From Melieria omissa (lineage: Eukaryota; Arthropoda; Insecta; Diptera; Ulidiidae): a DNA stretch of 64,000 bases. The stretch covers positions 124,933,568 through 124,997,567 of the forward strand of contig OZ020267.1 in assembly GCA_963971225.1 (NCBI GenBank), given 5' to 3'. A model generated the notes under the pieces. The model saw nothing but the letters and a program-made list of their open reading frames with translations, made no database searches and was not told the origin of the DNA. The translations under genes and the position numbers were made by a program. How positions within the stretch are numbered: the stretch's first letter is position 1; each line of letters opens with the position of its first letter. This document shows, one piece after another, positions 46,761 through 59,369 of this stretch.

Positions 46761-47194
46761 CTGGTTCTTTCGGCCACCTACTCCGACGAGGCTTTTCGGT
46801 GGCCTTTTCAAGTTGTGGGGAAATAAGGTCGCCCATGACAGAGCCCCATGCCATGGGAAGTCCAAAATACTACCCGAGGTGGACAGGTATCGGGTAGGCT
46901 CCGTGAAATTACAGCCGGTATACCCCCTGGCTGCAAACCATCCAATGGGCACGGGTCGCATAACACCCTGGATTAGGGGGGGGGAGGGGATGTGGGGCAG
47001 AGAGGAGACCAGGTATAGGCAGTTGGATATAGGAAGTGACTAGTTTGCCAGCCACACAGGGTAAGACAAGACCATACCCCGGTGGCTGTTTCCAGCGGCC
47101 ACCACGAGGAGGTCTAGTCACATTCCGCCAGCCCCTCAACTCCCGCCAGCTGGACATCCTAGCTGGCAGTGGCTGAAGAGTAGGCAGCAGACCG

Positions 47195-47209
47195 CCAAAC
47201 CCACACATA
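47195..47209. repeat. Target-site duplication, right copy
   Basis: Identical to 41699-41713. It marks the 5' end of the retrotransposon at 47194. Confidence 0.92.
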
Positions 47210-47519
47210 CAAACGAGTACAAAGATTTGAGAGTTTATAACTACAGAATGGCTATTCTAAAAAAACATTTTGAACTCATTTTTTAGCCCTTCTAGAATAA
47301 CCAAACGTGTATGGATCATTCGAATCAATCGTTCAAATCAATTGATTGAAGAAACACTCTTTTTAAGTAATAGAAAAATATGTTTGCGGATCAACATCAA
47401 CCAGGCAAATAATGTCTCAGAGTTAGCACATGTGATGATATATACCCAGGACTTGAAATTTGGGTTGTGCGCAGTGTTTGGTGCCCGCCACGTAAAACCA
47501 AGAACCAATGAAAACTGCA

Positions 47520-47612
47520 AACCAAGCCTCGGATGCAGAGGCGCCTGGGGAGAAGTTTTGCGGCAGGCCGTAACCCGATAACGGGTTGTTATGGCCAGTT
47601 AATGAATGAATA
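47520..47612 (+). pseudogene. RTE-type retrotransposon 3' tail
   Basis: Codons in the + frame read RGAWGEVLRQAVTR, then a trailer GGTTGTTATGGCCAGTTAA and repeated ATGA/ATAA. It matches the end of the RTE fragment at 23885 (GCGCCTGG, GAGAA, GGCCAGTTAA on comparable strands). Very short 5'-truncated copy. Confidence 0.6.
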
Positions 47613-48721
47613 ATGATATATCAGAGTACTTTACATATAACTACCGATTTAACGGTTTAACGATATATTCATGATAGACAAAAATGGAAAAAATCACCAA
47701 CTTTCTCAACGAATCTGAGTTCAATCTTTACCTTTGACTGCAAACTATAAAAAAGGAACTGTATGTTATTTCGAACACACTCAGCATCGAAAAACTATTT
47801 TACTTAGATCGGTTAGTCATTGCAGTGCGTTTCAGAACGGGGTTTCAGATCTAGAAACTATCCAAGCCATGACCAACATGAATAATGTCTCCACAAAAGA
47901 CATTGCTATGCTCTCCGATAACTAAGTTTGTATGAGGACTTTGAAATAGTGCATATTTATCAGGGACGCACAGAGCATTTAAGTTTAAAGGAATTCCTAC
48001 ACAACTCTTGATTGAAATACCATTTGACACCATATTTAAGAACGAAAAGGGGCCACGTTGCAGTTCTCAGTTGTTACTTAAAGATACTTTACGATATTTA
48101 ATGTTATAGTCATATGATAACCTATCACAAATAACTAGTTTGATATCAAATAAATTGCTTCCCTTTGCTTTTAACAAACATGTATTCAGAGGATTTTAAA
48201 CCTCAAAACCTCCCTTGCCTGCGCCGCTGATGTTAATATCCTATTTTAATGACATAGCTGTTTCAAAGCTCTTGTTTATCTTTCAATTCCCTGAATTAGG
48301 AGTTCACTAAATTCACTTAGTGACATTTTAAAGATAAGAAAAAAGCGCCGCAGATCTGGTCAGCATTAGATTGGAGGCGCACTAGAAGTTAGAAGAAGAA
48401 TTCTGCAGAATTTTAAGGAACAAAGACAAGAAAACAAACTCCTGTAATTCCACTGCTCCCGTCCGGTTTTTCGCAACTGCTCAGCAAACACCCAAACTTA
48501 TCCTTCTTAAAAAACCGCATCGATATTTTAAATATGGACATCTTTGTCGAAACTCGCCTTATTATGTTTTAAGTGGCTCGACCTGCAAATAGGACAACAA
48601 CAACAAACCAAACTGGCCTATGTGCATCTTCGAGTCTACTCGTACTTACTTCCAATCGATGATTGTTTTGTATTTTATTTGTATCCTCCAAATTTACAAT
48701 TACTTTCAGATTTCTTATTTA
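47613..48721. other. Non-coding stretch
   Basis: No gene or element recognised. Confidence 0.5.
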
Positions 48722-49146
48722 CAGTGCATTTCAAAAATAAGTTTTGGCCATATCTTTCTAACTGTAGAATTTTGCCATGGTTTTAATATCAGATCATCTT
48801 CTATATTAAAATACCATTTTCGCGTGTATTTCTGGTTCTGTATTTCAAGTTTTCGCGAGAGAAAGAATTCAAGAATTCAAAATGAGTGCTGTATTTAAAA
48901 AACGTTTCGAAGTAGTGTTTTTGGTAAACCATCCAAATGGTCTAAAAATGAATCCTCCACAAGTCGTAAAATACACAAAAACTTGAGTTTCCTTTGTGAG
49001 GAAGTCGGTCAGTGGATTGAAAGAGTTCGGAAATGGTGACGACTAGCCACGGAGAGGCAGGAAGAGAACCACTCAGAACAAAGCGAGAACCACTCTTAGC
49101 CTGAAGCTAGCGAAGAAAACATTGTCGCAGAAGAAAGTCGAAGTCA
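48722..49146 (+). mobile_element. Truncated second copy of the 9138 Tc1/mariner family
   Basis: It starts CAGTGCATTTCAAAAATAAG after TA and stays similar to 9138 onward through the helix-turn-helix coding part and ACATTGTCGCAGAAGA, then diverges at about 49146. There is no right inverted end. Several frame breaks, inactive. Confidence 0.8.
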
Positions 49147-50520
49147 AGTTCAATTGTTGACAGTACCGATCCGAATTGAGAGTTGTTGTTCAGAATTAGT
49201 TATTTGATATTGTTTGATTTGTTATTGTTTGATAAGAATACAAAATTATTCATTTTATTTTTATTATTATTATAATTTTTTTATCTAATTTATTATTCAC
49301 AATTTTGGGTGTTTGATCTGAATGATAATTATTTTCGATTTCGATCGTTTAATCCAAACCGTTTCGTCCAAACTGAAAAGCATTTTCTGATATTTATTTG
49401 CTAGATTGAAACTTAAAAAATAGTTTTTATTTCTATAGTTATGTATATCTGATTTTTAGTTTACACATACAAAATGAGAAAATTTTTTCTTAAAAAATTA
49501 TGAAATTTTTTTTACGTACAGTTCTTCTTCTTGTCAAGCCAAAAAGAGCCTAAAATCAATGCTTTCGAATTTAATGTCAACTATTGAAATAAAGCAACGT
49601 AGACAAAAGTCTTAAAGCTTAGAGCGACGTAATCAGTCGATGCGGTTTGGTTACTTTGAGCTGTAGTTATGCTGTTTAAATATCAATGCATCAAAATTGT
49701 GCTGCCATAGGAGAGACAAAGCTTCGACTAGCTCACTGGAGCCTCGATTTAATTATTTAATTAATTAATTGACACATTAGAAAGTGTAAAGTTCGTAGCG
49801 CACAAAGGAAAACGCTGACGCATTTGCAACGTTTGCAACGATGACGACAGCAAAATATCGATTTTATGTTGAGGAAAAAAATCATTCAGTTGCTGACAAT
49901 GAGAAGTTGAGCACTTTAATAAATACTTTAGGAGTATTTGGCATTAAGCTCACATTTCTGCGCAGGCGCATGGATTAGGTTGCAAACAGCTGAAAAATAC
50001 ACAAACTCAAAATAAAATAAGCACCAACCAAATGCACCCAAATCAAAGTGCGGTCGAACCCATGTCAGAAATTTGTAGAGCGGAAAACTGTGAGCAAGTA
50101 AATCAAACGACTTGTGAACTCGAGCAAAATCCACTGGTACCTGTTAGCCATTTCGTTGTGAATGTAATTAACATTGTTTACATTTCTCGAGATGAGAAAT
50201 GTTCACATTGTATGGCAAAATGAAAATTCCAGTCATTTGGAATGTAACGGAATGCGAATTGGAGGTTTGGGTAAGTAAAAAAATAGTCTATAAGAAGTTT
50301 TCAAAAACACACTTAACGTGCATCGATATTCAGTTCGATTGCGGGGCGCATATCGAACTCTGATTCGTTTTTTTTAATTTCTTGTAAGCAATTGTTTGTT
50401 GATTTTTAAGTTATTCCAATTAATATTGCGACGATCAAGCAGCTCGACGCCTTAGCATAGGCAACACGACAACACAGAACGGGCATTTGTCGGTAGCAGC
50501 AGCATTGCATACTTGTAGGC
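49147..50520. other. Non-coding stretch with SINE-tail trace
   Basis: AT-rich to about 49700, with a SINE-like tail near 49527. From 49780 it becomes more balanced in composition. No exon recognised. Confidence 0.4.
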
Positions 50521-50574
50521 GTGTCGAGGCGATGCTGCAATGTTCGAAAATGAGTTGTGCTCCTGGCAGACAAC

Positions 50575-50680
50575 TATAAAAGGCCGTAGAGTACGGAGCT
50601 GTGAACCAGGTTGGTTTTTACTAGCACCGATGTAGCACAAATACGAAAAGTGAAGTGAAACAAGTGACTACTACAAGTAG
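50575..50680 (+). promoter_or_regulatory. Candidate TATA-type core promoter
   Basis: TATAAAAGG at 50575-50583 is a textbook TATA box. A start site would fall near 50605, and the short leader has a possible donor CAA|GTAGGG about 70 bases on (near 50677). No recognisable protein follows: the 70-codon frame from 50683 resembles nothing. It could serve a non-coding RNA or an exon outside the window. Confidence 0.35.
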
Positions 50681-52449
50681 GGATGAACTGCTTTAAGAAA
50701 TTGCAATGTGTTTTATTTTGGCACAATCCAGCGATACGAACTACGCCTGCGTTAGGCAGCAGAACTAATTTTTCAAACATTATATTTGATCTTAAGTTCA
50801 ACAGTAACCTCCGGGGATTTTTAAAAATTCAAAGTAATAAAATTCAAGTCATTCATTTCAATGACTCTAACTTTTGGGCGCCAGCATGTCAATAAAATAC
50901 TTGCAATCACCAGCGGCATCAACTTGGGCACATACGAGTACTAGACACATAGACACACAGAAATTGAGCGCCAGCAGCCGCAATAAATAAATTTATTGCA
51001 CTCGAGTTGGGATCAATGCACAGAGCCATCGCTCACATCGAAGAGTGAACAGCAAGCACCACAAACCATACACACGCACACACACACACGCACAATAGCT
51101 CACTGGCTGAGTGTGCGGCCAAGACAGCAAAGCAATCAGACCGAACCAACAGCAGCATTGTTGCGGCAGAAGGATAAGAGCCAAAAAGGAACGCGCGTTC
51201 ATTTGTGATTGGCCACTCATCAGTGCAACATTCGCAAAGCATTTGTTCATTCTTCCCGGAACACTTTAAAATGGAGTGAGGACGGACAGATATTGCTGCA
51301 CACCGTGACGCCAGCAAACCTTTCAACTGCTGCCGAGCCGATCAGCAACAACAACAACAACAACAAGCGGCAAATGGGCACCGTGCGACACTATTACGAA
51401 CGATTTTCACTTCAACGCCAGAAATCTCGGCATTGAGTCGAGTATTTTTCATAGTTAACAGCAACAGTGGCACTGTGACTGTGACTGTGTGAGTGAGTGA
51501 GTGTGAGTGTAGCTTTGGGAATGGCAGCCGTGGCTACAAAAGAAATCACACCCCGGGGAAATGCTTGTAAATCACGCAAAAACACAACAACAATAGCAAA
51601 AATAAAACGATCTAACATGCAAAAAGGAAAACTGCCAAAAATGTGTGCACAAAAACTTCACACAACAGTGTTGAAGAGTGAATAAAGTGGGCGGAGAAGA
51701 TGAAGAAAAACAAAATACATTACATGCGGATTACCGAGCAGTGGAAGCTTTTGTGCGAAATGTTGACGTATGTCGGTGGTATACAAGTATACATGTGTAT
51801 GTGTGATTGTTAGTGTGACGCCAGACCAGGGCACAAGGTCAGCCTGGCTGCAATTTTCTTTAAGAAATATTTAGGTTAGGTTCAGAAATATTAAATTTAC
51901 CAACAAAATGTCATTAGAAAAAATAACTAAAAATAAAAATAATACTACCAGCAATTGCAACAGACGCTGTAATTCAAATATTTTTGTATGTAAGTATGCA
52001 AAGTTATTTCAGAAAAGGCGGTGAAAACAACAAATGAATTGGTTAGTCGCAGATTTAAAATAAATGTATCTGCAAGCAATAACAACAATTTCTATGAGGC
52101 TTTGATTGAGCCAAAGAGCCATAGAAAATTAGAGGTTTGTCGTCGCTCTGTTTGCTATAAATGTTCCAAAAATGAGACTTTACGGAGAGTTAAGTAAGTA
52201 GCGAGAGGTGGCCTACTGTCCGAATAGTTAAAACCTACCTTGTCTACCCAAAAAAAAAACAGATTTGGGATGGGAAATTCCCCCAATTTAAAAAAAAAAA
52301 TACCAGTGACCATGGCTTTGCTAAGTATGCAAAACATTACTCCAAAAAAGTTTTTCAATAAATCTATACTATTTATTATATAAAAACAAGTGGGACGTTG
52401 CTTTTTTGAGCCACAATCAGGCAAAAACCACTGAACCTATTTAGATGAA
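50681..52449. other. Non-coding, GC-richer stretch
   Basis: Contains a (CA)n tract near 51070, an ACAACAACA run at 51350 and a TG(A/T)GAGTG run at 51478-51510. No coding region is supported. Confidence 0.45.
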
Positions 52450-53945
52450 ATAAGCACCAAACATTTTTCTATTTGGGGGAATGGTACATAGGCTATATGA
52501 GATTGGCCACGCCCCCTTCTTACGCCCACTATGGTAACAAAACTCATCTATGGTATGCTTTTGTAAGGCAATATGGATATCAAACGATTCAGCGTGTCAT
52601 TGCGGCAAACATAGGCTATAATATAATCGGCCACGCCCACTTTCCGCGCCCACTAAACTAACAAAAGGAAGCTACGGTACATGTCGGTAAATCAGTATTA
52701 ATATTACATGATTCCGTGTTTCATTGATGTTAACATTGGATATATAAGATTAACCACGCCCATCTGATTATAGCTTTTCGCCATGCCCACTATACTCGTA
52801 ATAACAAATCAGCCATGGTATATTTGTCATAGCATTATGGGTATCAAACGATTCAGCGTGTCATTGCCGTAAACATAGGCTATAATATAATCGGCCACGC
52901 CCACTTTCCGCGCCCACTAAACTAACAAAACAAAGCTACGGTACATGTCTGAAAATTAATGTTGATGTAAAATGATTCTATGTTTCATAGCGGTAAACAT
53001 AAGCTATATAAGGTTGACCACGCCCGCCCTTTACGCCCTCCTGCAATGCCCATTATGGTGGTATATTTGTGCAACAAATTAATTGAATTTTTCACGGAAT
53101 GTTCGTCTTGAGTAAGTCTCGGTAAACCACATAGTGCGAATACGACCCGATAGGTAGGCGTGGCACCTCCCATACAACTTAAATTTTCAATATGGAATAT
53201 TTTCGTAATGTAAAGTTGGACAGCATTAAAATTTGGTGCGGGGCCACCGTTTAGATGTGCAGTTTCACTGGTAAATTTTAATGGGCGTTAGGCAAGGGGC
53301 GTGGCACTTTTTAAATGCCGGTGTAACTTTGGAACTATAGCGTTCATATCAATGACACTCAGTACAAACGTACGATTTAGTTGTGTTTTTCGATATGCGT
53401 TTTTGACAAGGGGGTGTGGCACCGCCCATACAACTTAAATTTTCAATATGGAATATCTTCGGAATGAAAAATCGGGCAGCATTAAAATGAGGTGCGGGGC
53501 CACCGTTTAGATGTGCGGGGCCACCGTTTGAGCGTTGGACAAGGGGTGTGGCACTTTTTAAGCAACTCAAATGTTTTGAATAACTTTGGAACTACAAATC
53601 ACACATCAAAGATTTACGATTTAGATATGCCCTTCGACATGGGGAATGACGTGGGTATTGGACGAGCGGCATGGTATCGCCCATAGAAGCCACGTTTTTA
53701 ATGTGAAATAACTTCGGAACAATAAGTTGGAAAGCTTTGAAGTTTTGTATACTGAAATTTTCTGCGTAACTTTGGAACTGAAAGTCGCATATCAATGAAA
53801 CCGGGTCACATCCTTCGACTGGAGGAATGGATTGGGCATTACATAAAAGGGGTGTGACATCGCCCATAGTGTCTAGTATGAAGAAACTTGATTTATTGGG
53901 CCCACTGACTTGAAGCTTGCGTGCAAAGCCGCAGGGCCCTACTAG
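52450..53945. repeat. ~130 bp repeat block with CCACGCCC / GGGCGTGG arms
   Basis: CCACGCCC recurs about every 130 bp near 52507, 52632, 52755, 52892 and 53020. The long module CAAACGATTCAGCGTGTCAT to CGCGCCCACTAAACTAACAA repeats at a 262 bp distance. From 53150 the same word appears inverted (GGCGTGGCACCTCCCATACA and relatives near 53158, 53285, 53410, 53530), so the block is roughly an inverted arrangement centred near 53080. The right edge carries a module (GTGCAAAGCCGCAGGGCCC) shared with 57720. Confidence 0.75.
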
Positions 53946-54904
53946 TTTTATATAATTTCAAACATTCAATTCAAATAATGTCTTTGTCAAAGCGGCAAGC
54001 AACAATTCAACAAAAATAATAAAATTATGGACGGACGATTATAGTCATATTTCGAAAGAATCCAATAAATTCAAATTTTTAATCTTTAATCAAATCCAAG
54101 AAAAGGCATTCGAATGCACATCACTCATACGCCCCGTTGTACAGAATTCACAGTGAGAAGCGCCCGAAACCGCACCAGCGCACATTTTTAAACATTATAA
54201 AATGTATAGCTGAGCTATGTTAAATCATCTTACTTTAAATAAACTTACTGCCAAAATTTATTGTTTTGCTCATGCAATGCACATTCCAAGTTTAATTTAC
54301 AAATACGAACAGCAAAGCACACAAACACACAAAGCAGTGTTTGGGTCTTTTTTCTCTTCTCTTTTTTGCTTTTTTATGTGAAATGACATTTTAAAGATAT
54401 TTTTTTTTAATATATTTTTTCTATCCATCTCACGTTGAAGGTAATGTAATTTACAGTACATGAGTGTGTGCGTGTGTGAATAAATAAGAAAAAACAGAAA
54501 CATAATGAAGAATAAGAAACAGCAAAATGCCAAGCAACAATTTAACGCTTTGTTGCGGTCGCTTTGTGCGTGCTTACCTGCTGTGTATGTGCACATGTGC
54601 GTGCCTATGTCTGTGTGTATGTGCACGTGTGCGTGCCTATGTGTGTGTGTATAGGTGTGTGTGAATTTAAAATAAATGCGCTTAAAGCGTTGGCAATATT
54701 GCTATGGATTTGCTATCTTCAATCATTTGCACGCTTTAAAATTTCAATTCTGACATTGACTGACTGACGTTAACCTCATGTAATATTTATGAACTGTATA
54801 CAGAAAATGATATAATGATACAAGAAGTAATAGCAACTATCAAAATGATGTTAGGAAGATTGAGATACGAAGTATGAAGTGTTGAGAGTATAAATTAATT
54901 CGGT
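53946..54904. other. Non-coding stretch
   Basis: Contains one isolated partial match to the intron 5 satellite core (ACTCATACGCCCCGT at 54123-54137) and CA/GT-rich sequence near 54560-54660. No gene seen. Confidence 0.5.
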
Positions 54905-55700
54905 TGAGTTTTTGTGGCAAAAATGCATTTGTTTCAAAACAAAATTATTGCACAGATTGATTAAAGTGTTGTCCAGCGCTGGTTACTACTTTTTATCATC
55001 TCACAGGCGATTTTTTAATTTCTTTCAAAAAAATTTATCATCTTTTGAGGCCATCAAAATTAGGAACCAATTTTCGATTTCTGCGAAAGAAGTGAACCGT
55101 CGACCAGCCAAATCGTGCTGCATCCATTGGAACAACCAGTAATCAGAAGAAGCAATGTACGGAGAATTTTTTTCAAACATTTTTAACAACTTTTGCTACA
55201 TGAGGCCGAGTGTTGTTATGCAAACGAATTTTTGTATATCTTTGCTCGCATTTCCACCGTTTTTCTCCTTAAATGAATCGATTGCATTCCCTACGGATCG
55301 CCCGAAATTGAATCACAGCAGGTAGTACACAATTCCCTTTTGGTCCCACCAGATACACAGCATGACCTTAGAACCATGAATACGCAATTTTGACATTTAA
55401 GTTGAGGTCGGTGGCAACGATTGATCGAGCATAGTGTAGTATTTTTTCTTCTAAGGGCGCTCGTAGCACATTCATTTTTCATCCCTTGTAACAAACCGAT
55501 TTAAAAAACATTTTCTTGTTTGCCTTTGAATTAGCTGCTCGTATGTAAAAAAATCGCAACTCGCAAATGCTGCTTGGTTAACACAAAGTTGGATATATTC
55601 AACACAGTCAAATCACACGAATTTTTGGACTCAAAGCATTATTGAATGAGTATTTTTGACCGAAGCCTAACCTCTCTGGAATCATAGCAATTAGCTGCCC
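54905..55700 (-). pseudogene. Degraded mariner transposase
   Basis: The - strand translation, with several stops and frameshifts, gives RIHGSKVMLCIWWDQKGIVYY, then SDYWLFQWMQHDLAGRRF, SFAEIENWF and MASKDDKFF, ending VVTSAGQHFN. This is the familiar order of the mariner catalytic domain (HGSKVML-W-D-KGVVYYELL ... SDYHLF ... SKD-FF ... VVASDGQYF). Clear inverted ends were not found. Confidence 0.7.
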
Positions 55701-57709
55701 TATGAACGATACCCAGAGCCATTTTCTGACAGCGGAATGGACTAATTTGTACTCCTGAAATATAATTTACCAGCAGTTTTGCCAATTTAGGAGATTTCCT
55801 GCTAGATTTAGGAAATTTTTGGCCTTTTAGAACGCGTTTTTAGGAGAAAGAACTGTTTAGGAGATTTGAATGGTGATACATTAGACATGATTAGTGCCAC
55901 TGAAGTCTTGAATATTAAAAGCTAAAGTGCCTAATTTAATTTAATTGCATTAAAGATTATCCTTCAAAGTTATTCATGCAATGATTGAAGGATGTTTACA
56001 GAAGTGAATTTCATACCGTCTCATCTTATTAGACTCTCTTTGTGTTAAGATGTTGTTAAGAAAAAAATATATAAATAAAATAAATACAAATGTCAATAAA
56101 TAAAATATAAATAAATAAAAAGGCTGCAATAAAAGAACTAAATATAAATTTTTTTTAATGAATTTATAAAGAAAAAAATTTTTTTTTACATGTGTTGGAG
56201 ATTTATTAAATCTTTGAAGGAAATTTCAGTTTTTTTTAGATTTATGAGAAAGTCATTTTATGTATCTGGCAACCAAGGTCACGAGTGGTATCGGTTCAAA
56301 TTTTAATTTATTTGTGAGCAATTTTTTCCCAAACTAGACACTTTTCTGAACCAAAAAATGTTTGTAGGTATTCTAAATCAGAATAATGTTCATTTTCTAG
56401 TCAATTATTCTTTAACCAGAAAGGCATTGAGTTTGGTTGTCATGCTTCCGAACAGTATAAATAATTTCTTAATATTTATTGCTGACCGCATCGACAAATT
56501 CACTTAAATACGTAAAACTTTAGAAGCAAATCGAACGCAATTCTCTGACCGCCGGTCAATGGCAAAGCAGATGAGCTGTCATCCACACTTCCCACTTCTG
56601 CTCCTCTCTAAATTATGTGTGTGTGCCAATTCTCCAACCACCAGTCAGCTTTCACCACCAGCTTTGCCAAACATTCAACTCAAATAAGTCTGCCATTCAT
56701 TTGCCGACGTTCCGTTGAACCGCTGTCAAAATTTGCTACCAGTTATTAATCTGTCTATGATTTACGCATTCAGTATGAAATGATTTACCATTCACACACA
56801 CACACACATTGACATATTCATACGTATGTTCATGCATGTCGTAAATTACCAATTAGCAATTGACCTGAAAATCACATTCGATATTAATGATCAACGCAAA
56901 TAGCCCAAAAAACACTTCAGGCGCCGGCGTTTGGTTCAGTCATTTCATTTCATATCGAACTTGTGTGCCGAATATGTGGACAACTATGTTGCTTTTGTTC
57001 TGGTTAGTGTTATTGTTTTAATTATTATTGTGGTTGTTATTATGTATGTGTGATGCTTTTTCTCCATTTTCGAAATTCCCTCATGTACAAAGGCCGCACA
57101 AAATCGATTAGTTTCGAACAAACGATGGACTTGAGGACTTTCGTTTGAAGTGTTCAGAGCTTTAATTATGTGTTTGTGATTGGTTGCTTAGTTAATGCTG
57201 TGGCTTTAGTCGTGTGTTCTTGGCAAATCAATATGGAACTTACATAAGACTATACGAAGACTATAATCCCTCATATCACCTCAGCAGAGCAGCAACACGA
57301 AAACATGGCATAACGAGTCTTAGTGGATTAATTAAGAGTGCTCAATGCCAGTGCGTGCTGAATTTTTATAGTTAGTTATAGTTGTATAGTATTTAGTATA
57401 AACAAAATCAAACAATTATTAAGTCACTTTGAAGTATCTAAACTTGATTGGTTTAAGTGGTTTTCTGTTAGTAATTTGAATTAAGAACGAACTGGAAAGT
57501 AATTCGTGCATTTGATGGTTAATCAAATAATTGTAAACAAATAAAATTAATTTAAAGAAATTCTGCTACCACACTCATTTGCTATTATTATTTCCAGTCC
57601 TATATAATAAACAATCTTTTAGATCGCCTAATTGAGCTTTCTTCACCTAACATAACCCTACTTTTTTATTGAGACCCATCAATTGGTGAAACATTTAGGG
57701 AGTTTATGT
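55701..57709. other. Non-coding stretch
   Basis: No gene or element recognised, apart from a short CA microsatellite at 56795. Confidence 0.5.
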
Positions 57710-59133
57710 GACTACTAGCAGTAACCTACGGCTTTGCACGTTTTGAGTCAATTGGGCCAATAAATCAAGTTCTTACCCTTAACCCTTTATTGATCCTGTC
57801 AGATTTTTATGAAAAAAAATACTTATCTAATTATATCTGACTTGAAGTGCTCTCACACATTTGAAGTTAATGGGCCGGTAAGTCATGTTTCCCCATAGAA
57901 ACTCTTAATCCATCGCTAACCCCGTCAGATTTTGATTTTCGAAAAAATAATAAAAAAAAACACTTGTTAAATTATTTCGCACATAAATTGCTTTCACTAA
58001 GTTTGAATTCAAAAGGTCAGAAAATCTTGTTTCTTCATACAAAATATTAACCCGTCGTCGAAAATATTCAAAACACGTGTCGAATTACTTCTTACGTTAA
58101 GTGTTTTCACTAAGTTTGAAGTCAAAAGGTCCATAAAATCGTTTTTCCTCCATACAAACTTTTAACCCGTCGTTGATCCGTCAAATTTTGATTTTCGAAA
58201 AAATTAAAAACATGTGTCGAATTATTTCTCACTAAGAGTACTTTTACCAAGTTCAAAGTCAAAAGGCGTAAAAAACCATGTTTCTTTATACAAACTTTTA
58301 ACCCATCGTTGACCTCGTCAGATTTTTATTTTCTAAAAAATAAAAACACATATCAAATTATTTCGCACATCAATTGCTTTCACTAAGTTTCAAGTCAAAA
58401 GGTCCATAAAATCTTGTTTCTCCATACAAACATTTAACCCGTCGTTGACATAGACAAATTTCGATTTTCGAAACAATAACAAACACGAGTCGAATTATTT
58501 CTTACTAAGAGTACCTTTACCAAGTTCGAAGTCAAAAGGCGTAAAAAACCATGTTTCTTTATACAAACTTTTAACCTGTCGTTGACCTCGTCAGATTTTT
58601 ATTTTCGAAAAAATTAAAACACTTTTTAAATTATTTCGCATATAAATTGCTTTCACTAAGTTTGAAGTCTAAAGGTCCATAAATCTTGTTTCTCCGATGT
58701 CAACGACGTTGACCTCGACAAATTTTGATTTTCGAAACAATAACAAACACGTGTCGAATTATTTTTTACTAAGAGTACTTTTACCAAGTTCGAAGTCAAA
58801 AGGCGTAAACAACCATGTTTCTTTATACAAAATGTTAACCCTTGGTTTGCCTCCTTAAGTTTTAATTTTCAATCAACTGAGAAATACATATAAAATTATT
58901 TTGATTTCTATTGCTTTTACCAACTTTGGAGTCAATGGACCCATCGGTACAGGGTTATTTCGTAGTCCTTCCGTATACAAACCTTAAGCCATTGTAAAAG
59001 TTAAATCTCTATTTTCGAAAGAATTAAATATACATCAGCGTTAAATTTTTTTTGATTTGGAGTATATTCAGAAAGCTTTTTTTATCAAGTTTCTTCATAC
59101 AACACCATACCAACCCATTGTTTCGCCCCTTTC
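57710..59133. repeat. Degenerate ~125-135 bp tandem repeat
   Basis: Units with AAGTTTGAAGTCAAAAGG, CATGTTTCTTTATACAAAC and ACCCGTCGTTGACCTCGTCA then GATTTTGATTTTCGAAAAAA recur about ten times, and AATTATTTCGCACATAAATT lies between. The first unit opens with CTACGGCTTTGCACG and TGGGCCAATAAATCAAGTTC, matching in reverse the edge of the block at 53880-53935. It runs directly into the CTAGA array. Confidence 0.85.
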
Positions 59134-59369
59134 GACTAGACTAGACTAGACTAGACTAGACTAGACTAGACTAGACTAGACTAGACTAGACTAGACTAGA
59201 CTAGACTAGACTAGACTAGACTAGACTAGACTAGACTAGACTAGACTAGACTAGACTAGACTAGACTAGACTAGACTAGACTAGACTAGACTAGACTAGA
59301 CTAGACTAGACTAGACTAGACTAGACTAGACTAGACTAGACTAGACTAGACTAGACTAGACTAGACTAG
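59134..59369. repeat. Perfect (CTAGA)n array, ~47 units
   Basis: 236 bp of uninterrupted GACTA/CTAGA repeats without a single mismatch. The purity implies very recent expansion or homogenisation, or an assembly fill. Confidence 0.97.

Larger units (their letters stand above)
41714..47194 (-). mobile_element. Full-length LOA-clade non-LTR retrotransposon
   Basis: 5481 bp, bounded by a perfect 15 bp target-site duplication (CCAAACCCACACATA at 41699-41713 and 47195-47209). On the - strand it has a ~434 bp 5'UTR, ORF1 and ORF2, an 83 bp 3'UTR and a short TATTC repeat tail (CTATTCTATTC) instead of poly(A), as known for LOA elements. Both frames are open, there is no 5' truncation, and the duplication has no mismatch, so the insertion is recent and may be a source copy. 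Confidence 0.93.

Noticed and set aside
46761..46961. Upstream extension of LOA ORF1 to the Met at 46961
   Set aside because: The extra 67 residues lack resemblance to ORF1 proteins. The Met pair at 46760/46757 is a more natural start.
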